Assembly: GCA_024372495.1 (NCBI GenBank)
Contig: CP099977.1
Coordinates: 62,001 to 126,000 of the forward strand
Length of the DNA: 64,000 nucleotides
Direction: 5' to 3'
Origin: Pseudarthrobacter sp. Fe7
GTDB taxonomy: Bacteria > Actinomycetota > Actinomycetes > Actinomycetales > Micrococcaceae
The notes under the pieces are model-generated. The model saw only the letters and a list, made by a program, of their open reading frames with translations. It made no database searches and was not told the DNA's origin. This document shows positions 57,740-64,000 of this stretch, in pieces. Position numbers and translations under genes: made by a program. The stretch's first letter is position 1. Every line of letters begins with the position of its first letter.

Positions 57740-59010
57740 ATGATGTCCAGCAGCACCCCTCTGACCATCTGGCAGGACAGGGCCACCCACGCGGCCCGGT
57801 CCGTGACCGCCCTGTTCGGCCGGAAGCTGCTGTTCCTGCCCGGAACCCACCTGGGCCGCATACTGTGGCAGGGCAAGCACCCGGCCGGGCAGGGCAGCCC
57901 CCGGCGCCGGAGCAGGGGCATGAACCGGGCAGCCAGCCCCCGGCGCGCTGGCTCGGCGCGCTCCGCAGGGCACGGCCGGCCGCGGGACTGGTCCTCCCCT
58001 GGCACTACTGGTGGCAGGCGCATTACGTTGACTGCCTGGTGGACGCGGGCAGGCGGGAGCTTGGCGGCGGCGCCACCCCCGCGGCCCGGTTCAATGGCCC
58101 GGACCTGCCCAGCGCGGGGCATCTGGCCTCGCGGCTGGTCACCGGTATCAGGCTCCGCAACGCGCTGACCTTCGTGAACAGCTACTACGACGACATGGCG
58201 TGGCTTGCGCTGGCAACGCTTCGACTGGACAGGCTGGCCGAGGAGACCCGGCGTCCCGGCCGGCGCCGCAACGCGGCGGTCCGTGCATCGCTGGCGCTGC
58301 AGTTCGACGCCGCCTGCACGGACGACCTGGGCGGCGGCACGTTCTGGAGCAAGAAACGGGACTTCAAGAACACTCCCGCAACCGCCCCGGTGGCCCTGTT
58401 CTATGCCCGCACCGGTCAGCACGCCAAGGCCCAGGCTCTCCTGGACTGGCTCGACGCCACCCTCTTCGACCCGGACCAGGCGCTGTACCTTGACGGCGCC
58501 CGCCTCAATCCCGCGGGCGAGGTGGTCCTGGAGAGGGCCGTGTACACCTACAACCAGGGCCCGGTGCTGGGGGCGCTCCTGGAACTGGGCGGCGAGGCGA
58601 ACCTGGCCAGGGCGGCGGCGCTGGTGGAAGCGGTCGACAGGAAGCTCACTGTTCCGGACAGCTCGGTGCTCCGCTGTGAAGGTACGGGCGACGGCGGCCT
58701 CTTCACCGGGATCCTCTGCCGTTACCTGGCGCTCGCGGCAGCAGACCGCCGGCTTCCCGGGGCCACCGGCGCCACGGCGGCCCGGCTGGTGACGGACACC
58801 GCTGAGGCGTTCTGGTCCGGGCGGCGCCCCGTGCATGACGGCGAGGCGGGGGCGCGTCTGGAAGGCAAGAGCATCTTTTCAGTCGATGCCGCCCAACCGG
58901 CGGCCGCAACGTATCCCGTGGGCGCCGCCGTCGAACTTTCCACCCAACTCCAGGCCTGGATGACGCTGGAAGCCGCAGCCGCCGTCACCGCGGCAGCGGC
59001 CCTGCCCTAA
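57740..59010 (+). CDS. GH76-family glycoside hydrolase, alpha-1,6-mannanase-like (apparent frameshift)
   Basis: About 423 residues. Start MMSSSTPLTIWQDRATHAAR (ATG 57740). The catalytic pair of acids is in SYYDDMAWLALA (DD). Later motifs: GGTFWSKKRDFKNTPA, YTYNQGPVLGALLELGG. The N-terminal linker shifts frame; adding one C in a C5 run (57898-57902 is most natural, 57937-57941 possible) gives PPAPEQGHEPGSQ and then ARWLGALRRARPAAG. No signal peptide is visible, so it may be intracellular. Could trim mannan from the cell envelope or from foreign glycans. Confidence 0.8.
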
Positions 59011-59609
59011 CCCTGGCCGGCCGGGCGTTTCTTCTGCGGATAAGGAGTCTCACCCCGGGCGAGCATCTCAACGAAACCGGCGATCCGGCGCTCCCGGGTG
59101 GCCGCCAGCTTGGCCGAATTCGTCCGGTACACCAGGGAGAACAGATTGGTTTTCGTCAGGACGTCGAAGGTGGCCTGCGCGGCGGGGCTAGCGGCGATGG
59201 CTGCCGCCAGGTCCGCCGGGACCTCGACGTCGGCCTGGCCGCCGTAGGCCGCGCCCCAGCGGCCGTCAGCCTTGGCGGCCTCCACGGCCGCCCTGCCGGC
59301 AGCGGCCATCTTCCCCGCTTCCTCCAGCCGCGCGATATGCCCCACATTCCGCGCGGACCAGACGCTCCGGGCACGGCGTGGAGTCATCCGCACGAACATG
59401 GTTTCCCCGTCGCGGCGCCGGCCCTGGCCGTCGATCCAGCCAAAGCACAGGGCCTCATCCAAAGCGCCCGCATAGTCCAGTCCGGTCGCTGTCCCGCCCT
59501 TCTTGGAAAGAACCAGCCAGACACCCGGGCATGTGCTGTGGTTCGCCTCAAGCCAGGCGCGCCAGGCGGCAGCGTCCGGCAGGAGGAGTTCCTCAAGGTC
59601 ATTGGCCAT
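59007..59609 (-). CDS. YdeI/OmpD-associated family protein
   Basis: 200 residues, intact. LPDAAAWRAWLEANHSTCPG, CFGWIDGQGRRRDGETMFV and TPRRARSVWSARNVGHIARL are characteristic of the YdeI family; the C-terminal YdeI/OmpD domain has RRIAGFVEML. In other bacteria the group is linked to stress and bacteriocin protection; the molecular role is unclear. Convergent with the GH76 gene (4-base overlap of stops). Confidence 0.88.
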   Translation of the reverse strand: MANDLEELLLPDAAAWRAWLEANHSTCPGVWLVLSKKGGTATGLDYAGALDEALCFGWIDGQGRRRDGETMFVRMTPRRARSVWSARNVGHIARLEEAGKMAAAGRAAVEAAKADGRWGAAYGGQADVEVPADLAAAIAASPAAQATFDVLTKTNLFSLVYRTNSAKLAATRERRIAGFVEMLARGETPYPQKKRPAGQG

Positions 59610-59713
59610 GGCCTAATTCTGCCTGCGGAATCCCGTGCCACAAGCCCCGTGTGCAGAGCGGCTCCAAGTGGCATCATGGCCCTACAGACCATCCGCCACC
59701 CGAGGACAACGCC

Positions 59714-60458
59714 ATGCTCCGAGTCCGCCCCGTCCATTTCAGCTCGCGCACCGATTCCTGGAAGCAGGCTCCTCACCGCCCTGGGGATGGTTCAAACAGA
59801 GGACGACGGCGGGTGGCAGGTTTTCGACTCCGCCTCCGGCCGCCTGGCGCTGCACGGCACCCAGGCCGGCTCCGGGCAGGACGGCCGCACCGTGTTTGCC
59901 GTTGAGGTGGGTGACGTGGCGGAGTTCGCCCGCAGAACCAACCTGTCGGCGCAGGAGGATGGTGCCGGCGAAGAAGCACCGCAGCCGGCCGAGCTTGTCA
60001 CCGCGGACCACGGCGACGCCTGCCGGGTCACCGCGCCGGACGGGTTCAGCTTCCTGGCGGACAAGGCCTCCCACTTTGCCCAGTGCGCCGACGCCGACCC
60101 CGCCCTTGCCGTCGCCGCCGTCTGGTACTCGGCGGACCCGGACGGCGCCGCCCGCACGCTGCTGCACGCCGGCGCGCGCCCGCGTCCCGTGCCGGACAAC
60201 GACGAAACCGCAGACTTCACGGCGAAGAACGGCGGCATCCTCCTGGTGCGGCCGGCGTCCGGGCCGCCCCGCTCCGGGCTGGGTTTCGAGTACGGCGGCG
60301 GACTGGCACCCCTGCTGGAGCGCATAACGGCCGCCGGCTTCTCCACCAGCCTGACCGAGGAGGCTTTTGGGAGCACCCTGCACGTGGCCAATCCAGACGC
60401 CGGGAGCCCCAACGCGCCCGCCACGGTGTGGATCTCCCAGCGGCGCCCCATGGGGTAG
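59714..60458 (+). CDS. Two-domain VOC (glyoxalase) protein (apparent frameshift)
   Basis: About 247 residues. Start MLRVRPVHFSSRTDSWKQ; one base must be removed at AGGCT 59766-59770 (WKQ-LLTALGMVQTEDDGGW). Two VOC repeats follow: the first around SGRLALHGTQAGSG and FAVEVGDVAEFARRT, the second around AAVWYSADPDGAARTLL and GFEYGGGLAPLLERI. Enzyme or binding role unknown. A NUDIX-like gene begins 10 bases after its stop, so the two may be cotranscribed. Confidence 0.8.
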
Positions 60459-60467
60459 AACTTAACC

Positions 60468-61007
60468 ATGAACGTGCGCACACCTGACCCGAATCCCGGC
60501 TGGCTCTCTGAAGAAGACCTTTTTGAGGCGCGGGGGCGGCTGCCCATGGTGTACGTCGAAGCAGTACCGGTCAGGCTGGACCCGCTGGGCTACGTCAACG
60601 AGGTGGGAACACTGCTGCAGGCGGACGCGGACGGGACCATGGTGCGCTCCCTCGTTTCCGGCCGCGTGATCTACCGCGAAACCATCCGGGCCGCCCTGCT
60701 CCGGCACATGGAAAAGGACCTGGGTCCCCTGGCGTTTCCGCAGCTGCCGCTCAGCCCCGTGCCGTTCACCGTGGCTGAATACTTCCCGGCACCGTCCCAG
60801 ACAGGCTTTACGGATGAGCGGCAACACGCCGTGTCCCTTGCCTACGTCATCCCCGTCACGGGCGAGTGCGAACCCCGCCAGGACGCCCTGGAACTGACCT
60901 GGATGACCCCGGAAGAAGTCCTCAGCCCGGGCGTCCAGATGGAATTCTCCGGTGGCCGCGGCGGCCTCATCCGGCAGGCCCTGGCCTTCGCAGGTGTGGG
61001 CTTCTGA
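60468..61007 (+). CDS. NUDIX-fold hydrolase-like protein
   Basis: 179 residues. YVEAVPVRLDPLGYVNEVGT and RVIYRETIRAALLRHMEKDLG form the fold, with a distinctive WMTPEEVLSPGVQMEFSGG near the end. The canonical NUDIX box (GX5EX7REUXEEXGU) is not fully seen: RETIRAALLRHMEKDLG covers only part of it. This type is annotated NUDIX/DUF4916 in actinobacteria. Start ATG 60468, ten bases after the VOC stop. Activity uncertain. Confidence 0.75.
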   Translation: MNVRTPDPNPGWLSEEDLFEARGRLPMVYVEAVPVRLDPLGYVNEVGTLLQADADGTMVRSLVSGRVIYRETIRAALLRHMEKDLGPLAFPQLPLSPVPFTVAEYFPAPSQTGFTDERQHAVSLAYVIPVTGECEPRQDALELTWMTPEEVLSPGVQMEFSGGRGGLIRQALAFAGVGF

Positions 61008-61095
61008 CAACCCCGCCGGGACGTGGGGGTCCCCGGTTTTAGGCGCCCGCCTTTGTAGACTGTAGGGCGGACCGCAAGAGAACTTAAGGACTCCC

Positions 61096-62127
61096 ATGAC
61101 CGAATCACCAGCCGCCAGGCACCACCGTGAACAGCAGGCTGGATCTCTGACCACCGGCAGCCACATCCTCCTCCCCGACGGCCGGCGCACTGCCGAAATC
61201 GACCAGGTGGAGCTTGAGCACGACGACTTCGGCTCCCCCGCGCTGGTCCTGGCCAGCCTTTCCGGCGGCGGAACGCTGCGGGTGGCCATTGGCACCATGG
61301 TCACCGTGGTGGACGCCGCGCACGACGACGTCACCCAGCTTCCGCTGCCCGCGGACCTTCCGGAGGCAGCACCGCCCGTGGAAACCGCCGCGCCCAACGA
61401 TTTCCGGCAGGAGCAGCCCGGCGCCGGGACCGGGCCCATCGCCGTGGCACCCGCCGTCGTCGTACCTCCCCTTCCGCAGGTCCCGCCCGCGGTGACCGGG
61501 CCCGGCGAGGAGGAACTTGCCCTCATCCCGGCTCCGGCCGGCACGCCCGAATCCGTGGTGGAGGCTACTGCCGAGGCGCACCCGGACGCGGAAGGCGTCC
61601 TGCTTTTGGCCGACCGGCTCTCCAAGGGCGTCAACTTCAAGTCCGGCAGCTGCCTGAAGGACCTCAGCGACCTGGCGCACGAACTGTTCATCACGCTCAA
61701 GGACGCGGACGGCGCGTTATCAGTGGCGGACCTGATCACCGTCCTGCCCTACGACGGAAACCCGGGCCGGTGGACATCGGTGGAAGCGTCACTGGCGCTG
61801 GCCAGCTACATCTGCCGGCAGGACGGACAGGACGAACGCGCCGAGGTCTACGAGAAACTGATCCGTACCCCGGAAAACCAGGAGACGGACCCTTTCAAGG
61901 CGCGCATGGCAGCCAAGGTGCGGCAGCGCTCGCTCAACGAACCCAACCTGTACGACAAGGAAATCTTCCGCTCCATCGACAACTCCAACCACGACGCCGA
62001 ACGCGAATGGCGGCTGCTGCGGCTGGAATCGCTGCTGTTCCTGCGGGCCCACGGCGGTTCGGAAACCATCGGGATGTCCGAGCTGGAACGACGCATCAGC
62101 AACGAACTGGAGGCCGTCCGCTCCTGA
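61096..62127 (+). CDS. Conserved actinobacterial protein of unknown function
   Basis: 343 residues. The N-terminal part is a small beta-rich domain (LLPDGRRTAEIDQVELEHDD, LRVAIGTMVTVVDAAHDDV), then a Pro/Ala linker (about residues 90-155) and a helical C-terminal domain with ADRLSKGVNFKSGSCLKDLS and LASYICRQDGQDERAEVYEK. The helices may be TPR-like. I do not recognise a known motif or catalytic site. Upstream RBS is weak; intact; separate from neighbours by 60-90 bases. Confidence 0.65.
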   Translation: MTESPAARHHREQQAGSLTTGSHILLPDGRRTAEIDQVELEHDDFGSPALVLASLSGGGTLRVAIGTMVTVVDAAHDDVTQLPLPADLPEAAPPVETAAPNDFRQEQPGAGTGPIAVAPAVVVPPLPQVPPAVTGPGEEELALIPAPAGTPESVVEATAEAHPDAEGVLLLADRLSKGVNFKSGSCLKDLSDLAHELFITLKDADGALSVADLITVLPYDGNPGRWTSVEASLALASYICRQDGQDERAEVYEKLIRTPENQETDPFKARMAAKVRQRSLNEPNLYDKEIFRSIDNSNHDAEREWRLLRLESLLFLRAHGGSETIGMSELERRISNELEAVRS

Positions 62128-62208
62128 GCAGGGGGCGGCTTCCCATGGTCTTGAGGGCAGGGGAAATTACCCCTACCCGAGGCTATGTCCGGGGCGTACA
62201 TTCGGGGC

Positions 62209-62935
62209 ATGACCAACAATCTCAGCGTAGTGATCAACGCCGACGCGCCGCAGGTCTGGACCATGCTGCGTGAACCCTCCAAGGTGGCCCAGTGGCATGG
62301 CTGGCAGGCCGAGGACCTGGAGTCCGAGATCAAGGAAATCTACTTCTCCGATGTGCAGGAAGCCCCGGACCACACCAGCCTCACCGTGCACGGCGGCGAT
62401 ACGTTCGAGCTTCACCCGGTGGCCGACGGCACCAGGGTCAGCGTCACGCGCGGCGCCGTGGACCACGACTCGGAGTGGGCTGCCTGGGACGAGGACATTA
62501 CCCAGGGCTGGCTGACTTTCCTGCAGCAGGCTCCGCTTCGCCCTTGAACGCCACCCGCACGGCAAGCGGCATACCCTGTTCCTGCACCTGACCGAGGGCA
62601 AGGGCTCCGCCATCGAGAAGCTGGGGCTCTCAGACCTCCCCGCACCCGGCGAGGCGTACCGCCTGACGCTCGGCACCGGCGAGGATATCAGCGGCAAGGT
62701 CTGGTACCGGACCAGCCACCAGGTGGGGCTCACGGTGCACGGCTACGCGGAGCACGGCGAGGGCCTGCTGGTGGTGGCGGACCATCCTGCCATCAAGGAT
62801 GTCCGGGCGGAGGGCGATGGCTCCCTGGTCATCGCCTCCACCTACGACCTGGGCGCCGGCGCCTTCGATACCATCCGGTCGTCCTGGGATTCCTGGCGGT
62901 CCGAGAACTACCCGGCCTCGGAAGCGGCCAGCTGA
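62209..62935 (+). CDS. SRPBCC-domain protein, two repeats (apparent frameshift)
   Basis: About 242 residues. Start MTNNLSVVINADAPQVWTML; first SRPBCC-like part includes DEDITQGWLTFLQQ; one base must be removed at AGGCT 62528-62532 (QQ-LRFALERHPHGKRHTLF), after which a second part runs to the end (VWYRTSHQVGLTVHGYAEHG, TYDLGAGAFDTIRSSWD). The frame then closes at TGA 62933-62935. It may bind a hydrophobic ligand or act as an ATPase-activating Aha1-like protein. Single gene. Confidence 0.75.
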
Positions 62936-63004
62936 GTTTATTGGCGCTGGCTTCGCTGGCGCCGGCTTTACGGGCGCGTCGCGGTTTGCTGGCACACTGG
63001 TACG

Positions 63005-64000
63005 GTGCCAGCCAACCCCGCCTTCGCCCTTCCTGAAACCCGTTCCCAGTTCTCCTTCACGGTCGGCACCCGCCTGGCGGACTCCTGCCCGCCGTCGGCA
63101 GCGCAGGTAGCGGAAAACGACGGGGAATTCCTGGGCCGCACCGGCACCATCACCACCCCGCACGGTAAGATCCAGACCCCGGCGTTCATCGCCGTCGGGA
63201 CCAAAGCCACGGTGAAGGCCGTACTCCCGGAGTCCATGGCAGACCTGGGCGCGCAGGCATTGCTGGCCAACGCCTACCACCTGTACCTGCAGCCGGGCCC
63301 GGACATCCTGGACGAGGCAGGCGGGCTGGGTGCCTTCATGAACTGGTCCGGCCCCACCTTCACGGATTCCGGCGGATTCCAGGTGATGAGCCTGGGCTCG
63401 GGGTTCAAGAAGGTCATCGACATGAAGTCCGTGGACGCCTCCGGCCCCGATGACGCCGTGGCCCCCGGCAAGGAACGCCTGGCGCACATCGACGATGACG
63501 GCGTCTGGTTCAAGTCCCACCTGAACGGGGACCGGCACCGCTTCTCCCCGGAGATTTCCATGCGGGTCCAGCACCAGATCGGCGCGGACATCATGTTCGC
63601 GTTCGACGAGCTCACCACGCTGCAGAACTCGCGGCGCTACCAGGAGGAGTCCCTGGAACGCACCCGGTTGTGGGCGGAGCGGTGCCTTGAGGAGCATTTC
63701 CGCCTGACGGAGCAACGGGCGGGCAAGCCGTACCAGGCGCTGTTCGGCGTGATCCAGGGCGCCCAGTATGAGGACCTGCGCCGGAAGGCGTGCAGCGACC
63801 TCGGCGCCATGCCGTTCGACGGGTTCGGCATCGGCGGGGCGCTGGAGAAGGAGAACCTGGGCACCATTGTCCGCTGGTGCAACGAGGAGCTGCCGGAGGA
63901 CAAGCCGCGGCACCTGCTGGGCATTTCCGAGCCGGATGACATCTTCACGGCCATCGAGAACGGCGCAGACACCTTCGACTGCGTCTCCCCTACGCGGGTG
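63005..64000 (+). CDS. tgt: Queuine tRNA-ribosyltransferase (truncated by window end)
   Basis: Inserts a 7-deazaguanine base at G34 of certain tRNAs. Start GTG 63005 (PANPAFALPETRSQFSF). Motifs: GTITTPHGKIQTPAFIAVGT, NAYHLYLQPGPDIL, FTDSGGFQVMSLGSGF (the nucleophile Asp) and GFGIGGALEKEN; QALFGVIQGAQYEDLRRKA also fits. An insertion of about 15 residues (ADSCPPSAAQVAENDGE) follows the first strand. The frame is still open at 64000, so the zinc site and C-terminus lie outside. No frame break in the part seen. Confidence 0.93.
   Translation, partial: MPANPAFALPETRSQFSFTVGTRLADSCPPSAAQVAENDGEFLGRTGTITTPHGKIQTPAFIAVGTKATVKAVLPESMADLGAQALLANAYHLYLQPGPDILDEAGGLGAFMNWSGPTFTDSGGFQVMSLGSGFKKVIDMKSVDASGPDDAVAPGKERLAHIDDDGVWFKSHLNGDRHRFSPEISMRVQHQIGADIMFAFDELTTLQNSRRYQEESLERTRLWAERCLEEHFRLTEQRAGKPYQALFGVIQGAQYEDLRRKACSDLGAMPFDGFGIGGALEKENLGTIVRWCNEELPEDKPRHLLGISEPDDIFTAIENGADTFDCVSPTRV

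Noticed and set aside
1662..62532. A programmed +1 ribosomal frameshift at CAG-G-CT
   Set aside because: Four sites are in a different codon phase, other sites have lost bases, unrelated genes are hit, and many intact AGCTs exist. A recoding signal would need a constant phase.
1130..62935. Treating the broken genes as true pseudogenes
   Set aside because: Nearly every break is mended by one base at an AGCT or a C/G run, with motifs intact on both sides. Real decay would also show stops, substitutions and larger deletions, as seen only in the macro-domain remnant.

Overview
The window looks like a chromosomal segment of a high-G+C Gram-positive actinobacterium, most likely Arthrobacter or Pseudarthrobacter. 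The reasons are strong G/C third-position codon use, a mycothiol-type maleylpyruvate isomerase, a DUF222/HNH protein, an adjacent lhr-nei pair and the overall gene style. I see no IS element, prophage, CRISPR array or rRNA. There is one tRNA, tRNA-Ser(CGA).

Layout. (1) 1-5677: end of a secreted transglycosylase-like protein, a VOC protein, upp, a PAP2 phosphatase, tadA, and a three-gene minus-strand operon (dehydrogenase, pterin-synthase homologue, glycosyltransferase). (2) 5809-9826: DUF222/HNH protein, tRNA-Ser, a Zn alcohol dehydrogenase, a GNAT acetyltransferase and a small unknown. (3) 9973-23916: a hexuronate/glycoside utilisation locus with GH3, gluconokinase, mannonate dehydratase, fructuronate reductase, glucuronate isomerase, two TIM-barrel isomerases, a Gfo/Idh oxidoreductase and a sugar ABC importer, facing a LacI regulator across a nested operator. 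(4) 25813-32051: a full gentisate pathway. A 3-hydroxybenzoate 6-hydroxylase-like enzyme and an aromatic-acid MFS importer diverge from an IclR regulator, gentisate dioxygenase, fumarylpyruvate hydrolase and maleylpyruvate isomerase. Two matching operators are visible. (5) 32222-38120: PucR regulator, glutaminase, amino-acid permease and an acetolactate-synthase-like enzyme. (6) 38375-64000: mostly housekeeping and single genes: a lipoprotein, lhr-nei, a YczE/MocR divergent pair, an ArsR/SRPBCC pair, an RluA-type pseudouridine synthase, DedA, ppc, DUF1684, an SDR/acyl-CoA dehydrogenase pair, GH76, YdeI, VOC, NUDIX-like, SRPBCC and the start of tgt.

The most striking property is not a gene. 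About two dozen recognisable genes are broken by one-base frameshifts, and I could place 36 of the insertions at the same tetranucleotide: AGCT has become AGGCT or AGCCT, once AGGCCT. The remaining breaks I found are mostly one-base losses in C or G runs. Reversing these changes restores a full-length, family-like protein each time. Because the insertions ignore strand and codon phase, I treat them as a DNA-level signal. Most likely it is a systematic read or consensus error at a modified AGCT motif; a real AGCT-targeted mutational process is possible but less likely. The affected loci are therefore annotated as genes with an apparent frameshift, not as pseudogenes.
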